A DNA stretch of 45,308 bases from JBBSWA01 sp038046485 (GCA_038046485.1 JBBSWA010000031.1:1-45308); one strand, 5' to 3'; positions 32,690 through 40,989 are shown, counted from the first letter of the stretch. Notes: generated by a model not told the origin, from the letters alone. Translations and numbers: made by a program.

Positions 32690-34056
32690 GCTTTTTTGAT
32701 GCGATACTTCAAAACCTACCCGAAGTTGCAGGGCCTGAACAGAAGAAGTTAGGCTTTAAAGAAAAATTCAAATGGACCCTTATTACTCTTGTTTTGTTCT
32801 ATGTGCTCGGCCTTGTTCCCTTATACGGCCTTGGATCTAACGCATTGCAGCAGTTCGAGTTCTTATCCATTATCTTAGGGGCGAGCTTTGGAAGCATTAT
32901 TAGCCTAGGTATCGGTCCTATTGTCACCGGAAGCATTGTTTTACAATTGCTAAATGGATCCGGTATCTTGAAGTTTGACTTAACTTCGCATGAAGGAAAA
33001 GCACGATTCCAAGGCATTCAAAAACTACTTAGCATCTTTTTCATTCTCTTTGAAGCCGGTATTTACGTAGGCATGGGCGGACTTCAACCTGCTGCAGGCA
33101 TCCCCGCTTTGTTCCTGGTCTTCCAACTCTTCTTAGGAGGCATGATTATCTTATTCATGGATGAAATTGTGAGTAAATGGGGCTTTGGATCAGGTATTAG
33201 CTTATTTATTGCAGCTGGCGTGAGTCAAAGTGTGTTAATCCGGGCTTTGAACCCCTTTGCAAGTCCTACTAATCCAACGATTGCAGCAGGAGCGATTCCT
33301 GCTATCTTCCAATCCTTAGCCCGTGGAGACCCGATGACTTCTGTTAGACTCCTAGCCAGCATTGCTGCTACCGTTGTTGTCTTTATGATTGTTGTCTATG
33401 TTCAAAGCATGAAAGTAGAAATTCCCTTATCTTTTGGAAGGGTACGCGGTCATGGCATCCGATGGCCCTTGAACTTTATGTACACCAGCAACATCCCTGT
33501 TATTTTAGTGGCTGCACTGATTGCTAACGTTCAGTTATTAGGCAGCTTGCTGCAAAACTGGGGATATCCCCTCTTTGGACACTTCAGTGGGGGACAAGCC
33601 ATCTCTGGCTTTGCTTTCTGGCTCAATCCGCCTAATGTACTTGAACAGATTCTTACTGGCAGCATTTCCGTACTCACCTTCCTCCATGCTCTTGTCTATA
33701 TCTTTGTTTTAATGGGCGGCAGCGTACTCTTTAGTTATTTTTGGGTTCAAACCAGCGGGATGGATGCCCGGAGCCAAGCTGAACAAATGTTGAAATCAGG
33801 ACTGCAAGTACCTGGCTTTAGAAAAGATGCCCGTGTATTGGAGCGATTGCTAGAACGATACATCGGACCTTTGACGTTTATGGGTGGCTGTGCCGTTGGG
33901 CTACTTGCTGCCCTTGCGGATATTTCCGGTGCTCTTACTTCCGGAACAGGTTTATTGTTGACAGTTATGATCGTCTATAAACTGTATGAAGATATTGCAA
34001 GACAGCACATGATGGACATGAACCCCATGATGCGGCAGTTCATGGGTGGGTCGTAG
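32686..34056 (+). CDS. secY: Preprotein translocase subunit SecY
   Basis: 456 residues, ten transmembrane helices. It forms the Sec61alpha/SecY pore for export and membrane insertion of the secreted proteins seen in this window. Landmarks: an amphipathic N-terminus, plug-region GSIISLGIGPIVTGSIVLQLL, the cytoplasmic loop IPLSFGRVRGHGIRWPLNFMYTSNIPVIL and the late FGGCAVGLLAALADISG-like helix. End of the ribosomal operon. Its start overlaps the unknown 114-residue gene. Confidence 0.97.
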   Translation: MSFFDAILQNLPEVAGPEQKKLGFKEKFKWTLITLVLFYVLGLVPLYGLGSNALQQFEFLSIILGASFGSIISLGIGPIVTGSIVLQLLNGSGILKFDLTSHEGKARFQGIQKLLSIFFILFEAGIYVGMGGLQPAAGIPALFLVFQLFLGGMIILFMDEIVSKWGFGSGISLFIAAGVSQSVLIRALNPFASPTNPTIAAGAIPAIFQSLARGDPMTSVRLLASIAATVVVFMIVVYVQSMKVEIPLSFGRVRGHGIRWPLNFMYTSNIPVILVAALIANVQLLGSLLQNWGYPLFGHFSGGQAISGFAFWLNPPNVLEQILTGSISVLTFLHALVYIFVLMGGSVLFSYFWVQTSGMDARSQAEQMLKSGLQVPGFRKDARVLERLLERYIGPLTFMGGCAVGLLAALADISGALTSGTGLLLTVMIVYKLYEDIARQHMMDMNPMMRQFMGGS

Positions 34057-34062
34057 GTATCC

Positions 34063-34569
34063 ATGCCTTCCTTTACCTCCCCTAACAAAGAACCTCTGGA
34101 AAAACTATTTGTTTCTGTTCGAGCTATTCTGGAAAACAATAAACTCCTTACTCTAAGCACGTACGATAAAAAGCTAAAACAACCCTGTGTTTGTTCTGCA
34201 TATTATTGCTTTGACAAAGAGCTTAATCTTTACATCTGGACAGATCCGAAGAGTGAACATGGTCGGAATATTGAACAGAATTCAAACGTTGCTGTAAATA
34301 TAGCTGATACAGCTCAACCCTTGGGAGGGCTTTTGCAAGGCTTGCAGATCACAGCTAAGGCAAAACAAGTTACTGCTAAGGAACTTCTTGTTATCGGTGC
34401 ACTTTATATGAAACGATTTCCTAAGGTATCTGCATGGGTGAAAAAAGCAATTGATTTTCATACGAAAGGATTTCAAAGTCGGCTTTACAAGATTCAATCC
34501 CACAAAATTAAGATCTTTGATGAGAAAACCTTTGGAAAAGAAGAATATCAGGAACTTATCTTTCGATAA
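34063..34569 (+). CDS. FMN-binding split-barrel protein (PNPOx-like, UPF0306/YhbP type)
   Basis: 168 residues. The split-barrel pattern LLTLSTYDKKLKQPCVCSAYYCFDKELNLYIWTDPKSEHGRNIEQNSNVAVNI is close to pyridoxamine-phosphate-oxidase-like flavoproteins, and the terminal FGKEEYQELIF resembles the YhbP subfamily. The reaction is unknown. It follows SecY by only 6 bases and may be read through from the ribosomal operon. Confidence 0.78.
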   Translation: MPSFTSPNKEPLEKLFVSVRAILENNKLLTLSTYDKKLKQPCVCSAYYCFDKELNLYIWTDPKSEHGRNIEQNSNVAVNIADTAQPLGGLLQGLQITAKAKQVTAKELLVIGALYMKRFPKVSAWVKKAIDFHTKGFQSRLYKIQSHKIKIFDEKTFGKEEYQELIFR

Positions 34570-34610
34570 AAGAGAGAACCTTTAAATAACGCCTGTCTCA
34601 TAAACTTTTC

Positions 34611-35447
34611 ATGATCAATCTTTCTTCGTGGAGAACATGGATTGTCTTTGCGGTTACGCTCATGGTTGTGACTTGGGCCTTGTATTTGATCTATGTGGTT
34701 GATACCATGGCCTCTAAACAAGCTAGTCTCTCTCAACCAGTGCCTAAGCTGGAAGTGGAGAAGACCGAGCAGCAGTGCTTCCAACGCATCCAAGAACCCA
34801 TTCCTTCTCTTCTTAATCATCCTACGCTGGTTAAAGGAATACCTACTATGGAATTTCAAGGTCACTTGGTTCCAATCCTTATCACTCCCACCCGATATGC
34901 TGCGCTAAACATGGATACGTACCAAAGTCTGGTTCAGGAATCCATCACTAAAGGCTTTCCTTCTTGTGTGAAAGAGGTCGGTGGCTATACAATCGAAAAT
35001 CTCCAAGTTCAGACTAATTTTGATGCGGAAGGACCCCTAACAATCAACCTGCAATACAAGGTTCGTTGGGAGAACAAGATCCTTAAAGAAGGACGTGCTG
35101 CTCTTATGGTTTATTTTAGCCCCAAACACCTCTTTGAGTTTGTTCACTCTTACGTGGAGATCCAACGAACCACTCCAGCCATTCGGCTTTCTGATTTAGA
35201 AGCCCTTGCACAGAAACACGGCATTTCCCTTGAACTTTACGGATTTGGTGATACTGTGGTTGCGAAGCTTCAAGATCTTCGAACGGCTTCAACTGCTGGT
35301 GAAGGGGTACCTCCTCATTTCATTTACTTGGCCATGCAGTTTCCCTGGCAAGAGCCCATTTCAGGAGCAGAACTACTCTCCTTTGATAAAATCAAGACTT
35401 CCAGTCCAATTGCCTTTAGACAAGGATCCTTTTGGATTGTAAAATAA
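34611..35447 (+). CDS. Membrane-anchored extracytoplasmic hypothetical protein
   Basis: 278 residues. One N-terminal transmembrane helix (about 9-29, WIVFAVTLMVVTWALYLIYV) anchors a soluble domain with many short strands and no recognised motif. It contains single Cys residues at about 56 and 118 that could form a disulfide. CTTTAAATAAC (about 34579-34589) marks the promoter, with the ATG at the transcript start. A hairpin array follows. Confidence 0.65.
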   Translation: MINLSSWRTWIVFAVTLMVVTWALYLIYVVDTMASKQASLSQPVPKLEVEKTEQQCFQRIQEPIPSLLNHPTLVKGIPTMEFQGHLVPILITPTRYAALNMDTYQSLVQESITKGFPSCVKEVGGYTIENLQVQTNFDAEGPLTINLQYKVRWENKILKEGRAALMVYFSPKHLFEFVHSYVEIQRTTPAIRLSDLEALAQKHGISLELYGFGDTVVAKLQDLRTASTAGEGVPPHFIYLAMQFPWQEPISGAELLSFDKIKTSSPIAFRQGSFWIVK

Positions 35448-35459
35448 AGAAACATAATC

Positions 35460-35544
35460 AGGAGCACATATAATTCATATGAAATAGTATGTGTTCCTGT
35501 ATATAATAAAGTACAACAAATATTAAGAATTATTGCACTTTATT
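35460..35544. terminator. Two tandem hairpins between convergent genes
   Basis: 35460-35470 pairs with 35488-35498 (11 positions, one G-U) around the palindrome TTCATATGAA (35474-35483). 35505-35516 pairs with 35533-35544 (one mismatch). The arrangement (two consecutive stem-loops between converging genes) mirrors the array at 17729-17825 without sequence similarity. Probably a bidirectional transcription end. Confidence 0.55.
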
Positions 35545-35563
35545 ACACAATAAAAGAAAAAAA

Positions 35564-35794
35564 TTATTGCGGAGAAATAATGGTGATGGTGTCCCCGCGG
35601 ATAAAGACGGTTCCGAGTTTGCGCTTGAGTTCGTTGTCCACTCTTTCTTCTGCATCGTCTAGAACCACATTAATATGAATGTCAAATGCCTTTAACATGC
35701 CTGTATATTGGCGGCTGTTCTTTAATTCAACAATGACCCTTTTATTGCGACTCTTATTTAACGCGTCCAATGGACGACTTTCCATATTTTCCAT
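35564..35794 (-). CDS. Sm-like (LSm) RNA-binding protein
   Basis: 76 residues. Sm1 motif NKRVIVELKNSRQYTGMLKAFDIHINVVLDDAEE and Sm2 motif TVFIRGDTITIISP are complete. Archaeal LSm proteins form heptameric rings on U-rich RNA. AGGTGAT, a full complement to the 16S 3' end, lies 3 bases before the first ATG and 12 before the second (35785), so either may be used. TATA box at about 35838-35848, leaving a short leader. Confidence 0.95.
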   Translation of the reverse strand: MENMESRPLDALNKSRNKRVIVELKNSRQYTGMLKAFDIHINVVLDDAEERVDNELKRKLGTVFIRGDTITIISPQ

Positions 35795-36214
35795 GCTATC
35801 ACCTAAAAAATAAACTTACTCTTCGTATTCGCCGATGCTTTATAAATGTTTTGATCATTTATCGTCTATGTTCAAGCCCGTAATTGGTTTACAGTTTGCA
35901 AATTTTGCTTATTTTGAGGCATTTTTCATTATGGCGTAATGCGCTTTAATACGTGACGTTTAGCCCTTCGTGGGAAAGAAAATCAAGATCGATAACTGTG
36001 TTATGATGCAGTTGTCGAGCAAAAACTGTAAACTTATTTCGTGCTTATACGCTTTGTCGACGGTGAATGTCATTCCAGACCCGAAATTCGTTTACAAATA
36101 CAACCAGCATAGAAAGGGGTATGTCCTTTTTAAACTTTAAAAATGACTTATATACTGCAGAAGTGTAAACGAATTTCGGACTTATACAATCATTTATCGT
36201 CTAGAAATGAGCGA
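35795..36214. other. 420-base gene-free stretch with repeats; possible non-coding RNA or regulatory locus
   Basis: No convincing coding frame. ATCATTTATCGTCTA occurs twice as a 15-base direct repeat (35854-35868 and 36189-36203), bracketing about 320 bases. Inside lie a 16-bp perfect inverted repeat (36081-36096 with 36164-36179), a 24-base direct repeat at 20/24 identity (36027-36050 and 36164-36187), repeated TGTAAAC boxes, and a hairpin CGATAACTG...CAGTTGTCG around 35990-36020. TATA-like boxes occur at 35838-35848 and about 36127-36136. Confidence 0.5.
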
Positions 36215-36580
36215 TTATGCACACCATCTCGCTCCGCTGGAGCTTGTGCCACAGGGAAATTGATAGTCCTCGTTATCCCCGTCATGATCATTCCAACGCC
36301 AGGGATGATAATAATAGGAGGGCCTTCCATATCCGTATCCATAGTAACTCGAATAGGGCGATCGGTAGCCTAAACGGGGTCTTGAATAACTGGAATAAGA
36401 ATAGGGGTGCCACTGCCAGTAACCACTTGATTGATAACGATAGGGGTAATCCCAACTGTTATAGCGGTTGTAATTGTTGTAGTAATTATACGAGTCGCCG
36501 TTGTACGAGTACATGGCTGAGGCAAAGGGTAGTAAAGCGAGTAACACTAAAGCCAAAACTATCCCTTGTGAGGTTTTCAT
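36215..36580 (-). CDS. Secreted Tyr/Ser-rich protein
   Basis: 121 residues from ATG 36580. The start is fixed by CGTTTAAAAAG (about 36602-36612) at leaderless distance; the longer frame to 36625 begins inside the promoter. A signal peptide (hydrophobic core LVLALLPFASA) is followed by a mature part dominated by Tyr, Ser, Asn, Pro and Gly (YSYSSYSRPRLGYRSPYSSY, YGYGYGRPSYYYHPW) with two C-terminal Cys. Such low-complexity aromatic proteins suggest a surface or matrix component. The preceding promoter belongs to repeated element copy A. Confidence 0.72.
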   Translation of the reverse strand: MKTSQGIVLALVLLALLPFASAMYSYNGDSYNYYNNYNRYNSWDYPYRYQSSGYWQWHPYSYSSYSRPRLGYRSPYSSYYGYGYGRPSYYYHPWRWNDHDGDNEDYQFPCGTSSSGARWCA

Positions 36581-36604
36581 AGAATGGGGGAATACGAAGA
36601 ACTT

Positions 36605-36705
36605 TTTAAACGTTCTGAATTTCACCTTATTAAAAACCCAATATTGGGTGAAATTCTGACGTGATCAAGAACTGCTTATCATATCTTTTTGGCAGTTCTT
36701 GACAG
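36605..36705 (+). repeat. Two-hairpin repeated element, copy A
   Basis: It consists of three conserved blocks separated by hairpins: TTTAAACGTTCTGAATT (from 36605), a stem of 10 bp (36617-36626 with 36647-36656), AATTCTGACGTGATCAAGAAC (from 36652), an 11-bp stem (36665-36675 with 36692-36702) and GTTCTTGACAG (36695-36705). The same blocks occur inverted at 42651-42784 with different stem bases. The TTTAAACG edge serves as TATA box for the secreted protein on the minus strand. Confidence 0.75.
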
Positions 36706-36744
36706 TTTATCCTTAAGGATATCTGAGATGTTTGATATTCATTC

Positions 36745-37135
36745 TTAAGAATAACCATACGGGTTCCAATACGAACCCCCATACCTGGTTTGAGGGTAGG
36801 CATATACCTCCTGATTGGAGTATGTGTCTACGACGTTATGAATATCCTGTACTTGGTACACCTTATGGTGTACGGTTCTTAAAATATGATTGCGCTCATG
36901 CGTAAAATAACGGTTGATGGGCTGTACATCGTACACGTCTTTCTGAGATACATCTGTATTTAGCGTGTTAGAAGGTCCATAACTAGGGGAGTTATAGACT
37001 CCGTAGTTGAGTTGATTATAAGGCGCATAATAATAGAGAGGTAGGATATCCATATCCTAGAAACTGATAAGCTCCTACGAGGCTTACGGCTAACAGTGCA
37101 ATGAGACTGAATACAATCAAAGAGATGATTTTCAT
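36745..37135 (-). CDS. Secreted Tyr-rich protein, frame interrupted after the signal peptide
   Basis: The frame at 36745-37053 encodes 102 Tyr/Asn/Ser-rich residues (LYYYAPYNQLNYGVYNSPSY) but has no export signal. Directly upstream, in the other frame, ATG 37135 begins a perfect signal peptide (KIISLIVFSLIALLAVSLVG, then AYQFLGYGYP) preceded by GTTTAAAAACC (37157-37167) at leaderless distance. Removing one base around 37040-37050 joins them as GYGYP-PLYYYAPYNQ. So one gene is broken by a +1 change (mutation, error or programmed shift). It resembles in style the neighbouring protein 36215-36580. Confidence 0.72.
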
Positions 37136-37174
37136 ATCCTGGGGAGGGGTATCTGGTTTTTAAACATTCGCCCC

Positions 37175-37648
37175 CTATTCTGAGATCTCGACACCCACCT
37201 TAGCCTCAGAAACCAGCTTTATATAGTCCTTGGTTGAAATGGCCATGGAGTCGGTAACCAGACCCACGTTGAAGTTGATTTCTTCGTTTTCCAATAGGGA
37301 TTTATCGATGTATAATGGAAGGCTTAGTAGGTTTCCAAAGGGAGGAACACTGCCTGGCTCGCAGCCTGTTTTTTCTAAAAGTTCTTCTGGGTTTGCAAAA
37401 CGAACCTTTTTTGCACCTAACAGATTACGGATTTTGTTTGAATCAAGCCTTTTGGCGGCGGATAAGACACACATGATGAACTCTTCATCTACCTTAAGTA
37501 CCATGGCCTTGGCACCGGTTTTGACATCCACCCCGCGGATCTTAGCTGCTTCTTCTGACGTACGAACGGGAGCATGGTGGAACTCTTTGAAGGGGACGTT
37601 ATTCTGCTGGAATAAAGAACGGATCTTATCCAGGGTTTCTTGTGACAT
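37175..37648 (-). CDS. YbaK/ProX-type aminoacyl-tRNA deacylase
   Basis: 157 residues of the YbaK/EbsC/ProXp fold. HAPVRTSEEAAKIRGV and GAKAMVLKVD (catalytic Lys) with the later GCEPGSVPPFGNL loop are diagnostic. These enzymes remove wrongly attached amino acids (Ala or Cys) from tRNA-Pro or related tRNAs in trans. The start is at leaderless distance from TTTGATAAATG (about 37668-37678). Confidence 0.9.
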   Translation of the reverse strand: MSQETLDKIRSLFQQNNVPFKEFHHAPVRTSEEAAKIRGVDVKTGAKAMVLKVDEEFIMCVLSAAKRLDSNKIRNLLGAKKVRFANPEELLEKTGCEPGSVPPFGNLLSLPLYIDKSLLENEEINFNVGLVTDSMAISTKDYIKLVSEAKVGVEISE

Positions 37649-37678
37649 CTTATTTGGAGAATTACTTCATTTATCAAA

Positions 37679-38287
37679 TTAATGCTTTCTTAAAGCCAAA
37701 ATACTAAGTATTAAACCGGCCAACGCGATTGCATTAAACCAATATTGATACGAATTTTTTTCAGGGAATACAAATTTCTCTTGATCTTTAGGACAACCAA
37801 ATGAGCCACTCTTGGATAGGCGCGTGACTCTCTCTGCAATTTTCACTGAGTTATTATCGGAATCGCCATGGTTCATTCCTTCCATATTACATTCAAATGT
37901 GACATCAAACGGCACACTTTCAATCGAACCGAAAAGATGGTATGCAATCGGAATGGCTTTGCTGAAGTAAATCGTATTCTTGTAAGAACCTGGACTTCCA
38001 TACACTGCTTGAATACTCCATTCCTGTCTTTCGTTTCCAGCGATCACTTCCACTTTCAACGACTTCTCCAAGCCTTCCATCGGAATTTCTGATAGGTTTC
38101 CACTCTGATTCTTGACTTCCTTCACCCTCAAATCAATTCCTGACTTGTCTTCCACAACCACAGGCTCATTTAGAGAACCGATGACAAAAGAATAGGTTTT
38201 ATTCCCGATCTTAAAGACTTGATGCTCATGTGCCGTAACGAGAGATACAAACAAAAGAAATAAGATGATCCCTTGAAGCCATTTCAT
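37679..38287 (-). CDS. Secreted, C-terminally membrane-anchored protein beside the TonB receptor
   Basis: 202 residues. Signal peptide 1-19 ends at AHEHQ, so the mature N-terminus is His-rich. A beta-rich domain (KTYSFVIGSLNEPVVVED, then SGIDLRVKEV) resembles extracytoplasmic proteins I recall near metal-uptake loci in bacteria. A Met/His patch (CNMEGMNHGDSD) could bind copper. A C-terminal helix (about 178-198) then RKH anchors it. It has its own TATA box (CTTTTTAAAGAGG, about 38309-38317) 55 bases after the receptor gene. Confidence 0.62.
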   Translation of the reverse strand: MKWLQGIILFLLFVSLVTAHEHQVFKIGNKTYSFVIGSLNEPVVVEDKSGIDLRVKEVKNQSGNLSEIPMEGLEKSLKVEVIAGNERQEWSIQAVYGSPGSYKNTIYFSKAIPIAYHLFGSIESVPFDVTFECNMEGMNHGDSDNNSVKIAERVTRLSKSGSFGCPKDQEKFVFPEKNSYQYWFNAIALAGLILSILALRKH

Positions 38288-38342
38288 GGAGTTCAGCTCT
38301 CTTCCCCTCTTTAAAAAGAATTAGGGACAAAAGACGAACGAT

Positions 38343-40415
38343 TTACTTCTTCCAATGTAGCCCAGCATAGAATGAACGACCTGGTGCCGGCTCATAGTAA
38401 CGGCCATTGTTTGGATCCACATCCACTTGAGTTGAGCCGCTGAAGCGAGCATCTGTCAGGTTTTTGCCTTCCAAGAATAGACCAAAACCTTTGAATTTAA
38501 CTTCTCCGCTTACATTCAATGCCGTATGCCCTTTATTGGTTACTGTATTTGGGCTATCTAAGAAATAACTATCTAGTACGGAATCCACACTGGGTGCTAT
38601 CTCGAACCCACTACTGTCATAGCGTACTTCTGCATGAAGTACCTGGTTGGGTGCGCCGGGAAGCTTGTTGTCCTCAAATATAGAATGATCCACAAAATGG
38701 AAATCACTGAGTGTGTATGCTGCGCGCATTCCTAGATGGTCTCCTTCGCGAGCTATGTTTTCTGCGATGCGCACACCTACCCCCAATTCTAATCCACTAT
38801 GCCGTGATTTAGGAGCATTTACATAACTGGGAATGGTGAATGGAGCGCCTGGGAAGGGCTGAAGATTCACATTTAGGAGTTCATTTGCCCAATCTGATCT
38901 GTATACTGCGGCGTCTAATGTTATGTGCTCTCCGATTTGTCCACGTGTACCCAGTTCAAACTGCCAAGCACTTTGCGCTTTCAGCGGTAAAAAACCTTGT
39001 TCTGCCCCGAAACTGGTGAGTTCGAGTGTTAACGGAGATTCATAGGAACGACTGGCATTGCCAAATACCTGTGCCTTTTTCGCAACGCGCCACACAAAGC
39101 CTACTTTGGGCTGGATGGCTTGATAGGTTCTTGCATCTGAGCTGTCCCCCTCACTTGGAAATCGATCCTCAAACATCCGTCTTGAAGAATCAAACCGTGC
39201 GCCGGTTACGAGTGTGAAGTTGCTTGTGAGATCCCATTGATTTTCAGCATATATTCCTAGGTTGGTGGTGTCTGCTCGAAAGTCACCCGTTAGCTCTCCT
39301 TTTTTACCCGCGTCATTTACAAAACGATGTTCTGTGTTTCCGCCCAGCTGAGGAGCAAAGCCGATCACGAAGCGATCTTTTTTACCATTGAATTTGTAAG
39401 CAAGATCGGCGCCGATTGTATGCTGACTCTGCCTTAAGACCTGAAAGATGGGATGTTCCACTTCTCGATTATGCCCATACAGCGTGACAGCAACGACATT
39501 CTGATCATTGATGCGATGATTTACTGTGAAAGCCACGTGGGCGAAATCATAATTGCGCCCCCACTGTTGCTCTACATTCGTTGGATCTGCCATTTGAGGA
39601 TTTGATTTAAACTCTTGGAGCGTGAGTGCACCTGGAAGTTCTTCGGTGACATGCGCGTAAGCTATATCGAGACGTGTATCTGTTTTTTGAGTTGGTCTCC
39701 AAACGAGATTTGAAAAGAGCCTTTGTCTACCTTGTTCACTGTGCTTTCGATATCCACCTAGCTCTGTATCTGAAAGACTTATGTAGTAGCCCATATGTCC
39801 GTTGTCGTTTCCTGAAGAAAATTGACCCTTGAACAACCCATTTGAGCCTGCGCCTAAACGAAGCTGTAGCGGGGAAGCCGTAGCACCGGTTTCTGTGACA
39901 AAGTTAATGGCACCACCCATGGTGTTTCCCCCAAGGCGCAATGCATTTGCTCCTTTCCATACTTCCACACGATTGGTGGCTGAAGGATCCCAACTTTCAA
40001 AGTCACTGAATCCATCTGCATCTCCATACGGAACGCCATTGAATAACACATTTGTTCCACGATGATGGAAGTTATTGCGCCCCCCACTACCACGGATAGA
40101 GACCTGACTTTCATCGGCACCTGTTCTGGATGGAGCAAAAACCCCTGGCGTAAATGCAAGGACATCTTCCAAGTTGTGAGCACGTGTTCTTTGAATGTCT
40201 TCTGAAGTAACTTCTGTTACACTCCCTGGGACTTGATCTAATTCTGATTTGGAGTGTTCGATTACTGTTACAGTAAGATTTACTGCTGGAATTTTAGAAT
40301 CTGTACTTTCAGCTGCAACTTGCTGAGGTTCTTCTTTTGGTCCAGTGTAGGCCCCACTTGGACGCACAAGAGATCCAGCAAGCAACGCTGGAAACAAGAT
40401 GTTTCTTAATTTCAT
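38343..40415 (-). CDS. TonB-dependent outer-membrane receptor
   Basis: 690 residues. A signal peptide (about 1-22) is followed by a TonB-box-like LTVTVIEH (47-54) and the plug domain: VPGSVTEVTSEDI, LEDVLAFTPGVF (82-93), SIRGSGGRNNFHHRG (106-120), VLFNGVPYGDADGF (123-136), EVWKGANALRLGGNTMGGAI (151-170). It resembles FecA-like receptors. From about 180 to the end, repeated amphipathic strands make a 22-strand barrel, ending with the aromatic-terminated FYAGLHWKK. Such receptors import ferric chelates, B12 or copper complexes with energy from TonB-ExbB-ExbD; none of those is in the window. The start follows GATATATAAG (about 40437-40446) at the archaeal spacing, so it is adapted to archaeal transcription. 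Probably acquired from bacteria. Confidence 0.93.
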   Translation of the reverse strand: MKLRNILFPALLAGSLVRPSGAYTGPKEEPQQVAAESTDSKIPAVNLTVTVIEHSKSELDQVPGSVTEVTSEDIQRTRAHNLEDVLAFTPGVFAPSRTGADESQVSIRGSGGRNNFHHRGTNVLFNGVPYGDADGFSDFESWDPSATNRVEVWKGANALRLGGNTMGGAINFVTETGATASPLQLRLGAGSNGLFKGQFSSGNDNGHMGYYISLSDTELGGYRKHSEQGRQRLFSNLVWRPTQKTDTRLDIAYAHVTEELPGALTLQEFKSNPQMADPTNVEQQWGRNYDFAHVAFTVNHRINDQNVVAVTLYGHNREVEHPIFQVLRQSQHTIGADLAYKFNGKKDRFVIGFAPQLGGNTEHRFVNDAGKKGELTGDFRADTTNLGIYAENQWDLTSNFTLVTGARFDSSRRMFEDRFPSEGDSSDARTYQAIQPKVGFVWRVAKKAQVFGNASRSYESPLTLELTSFGAEQGFLPLKAQSAWQFELGTRGQIGEHITLDAAVYRSDWANELLNVNLQPFPGAPFTIPSYVNAPKSRHSGLELGVGVRIAENIAREGDHLGMRAAYTLSDFHFVDHSIFEDNKLPGAPNQVLHAEVRYDSSGFEIAPSVDSVLDSYFLDSPNTVTNKGHTALNVSGEVKFKGFGLFLEGKNLTDARFSGSTQVDVDPNNGRYYEPAPGRSFYAGLHWKK

Positions 40416-40436
40416 ATTTTATTGAATAAAGCAAGT

Positions 40437-40448
40437 TACTTATATATC
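40437..40448 (-). promoter_or_regulatory. Archaeal TATA box of the TonB receptor gene
   Basis: On the minus strand GATATATAAGTAAC lies about 28 bases before ATG 40415, the spacing shared by native genes here. No bacterial -35/-10 pair or Shine-Dalgarno is evident. This argues that the receptor is a resident, expressed gene rather than a recent contaminant. Confidence 0.65.
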
Positions 40449-40467
40449 CTTAGGGACGAAAAACGAA

Positions 40468-40989
40468 CTATTCTTCCCAAGTGTCCACAAATTTATCCAC
40501 TAACTTATCCAAGAAGCTTTCTTTATACGCAATGAGGATCTTTACTACTTCATCCTTGTCTTTTAATTCGTATGTTTTTTCCCTTCCTTTCTTGCGGGAA
40601 ACAATCACGTTTTGTTTTTCAAGTACGTTCAGATAGGTGGTAATTGTGGAAGGAAACTTACCGAGCTCCTTTACGAGCTCTTTATGGTTTACCCCTTTAT
40701 CTGTTAATAGCTTTAAGACGATTCGTCGATAAGCCCCTTGTTGTAAAACTCCTAATAAATTACGCTCGTAGTCGTTCAACCCCAAAGGGAAAAGGCGCTT
40801 ATTTCCCCTGCTTTTTTCAACCTTGATCAGGTTTTTCTTTTCCAGGTATCTTAAATGGTATTCTAGATTGCCTGTTCCTCTGTTATATAATCGATATAAA
40901 GCCCTGAAATGGATGCCTGGGAACTGCTCGATTAAAGAATAAATCTTCTTTCTGGTCTCTAACAGCAAAGCGTCCTCTTTTTGCTTCAT
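40468..40989 (-). CDS. Tandem winged-helix transcriptional regulator
   Basis: 173 residues with two winged-helix units. The first: GIHFRALYRLYNRGTGNLEYHLRYLEKKNLIKVEKSRGNKRLFPLG (about 25-70). The second: VNHKELVKELGKFPSTITTYLNVLEKQNVIVSRKKGREKTYEL (about 99-142). This double arrangement is common in archaeal ArsR/MarR-like regulators. It overlaps the upstream membrane gene by 4 bases and ends 53 bases before the receptor gene, on the same strand, so the receptor is a plausible target. Confidence 0.85.
   Translation of the reverse strand: MKQKEDALLLETRKKIYSLIEQFPGIHFRALYRLYNRGTGNLEYHLRYLEKKNLIKVEKSRGNKRLFPLGLNDYERNLLGVLQQGAYRRIVLKLLTDKGVNHKELVKELGKFPSTITTYLNVLEKQNVIVSRKKGREKTYELKDKDEVVKILIAYKESFLDKLVDKFVDTWEE

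Noticed and set aside
36081..36179. Archaeal replication origin boxes
   Set aside because: The repeats do not match the known origin recognition box consensus and no Orc1/Cdc6 gene is near; kept only as an open possibility.
35860..36200. RNase P RNA or SRP RNA in the gene-free region
   Set aside because: I could not find the universal P4 segments of RNase P RNA or the SRP helix 8 tetraloop and symmetric-loop motif on either strand.
35854..36203. CRISPR-like repeats
   Set aside because: Only two copies of the 15-mer at 320-base spacing, no regular spacers and no cas genes in the window.
38343..40415. TonB receptor as bacterial contamination or a chimeric contig
   Set aside because: An archaeal TATA box at native spacing, archaeal-style neighbours on both sides and no visible join make this less likely, though only read coverage can settle it.
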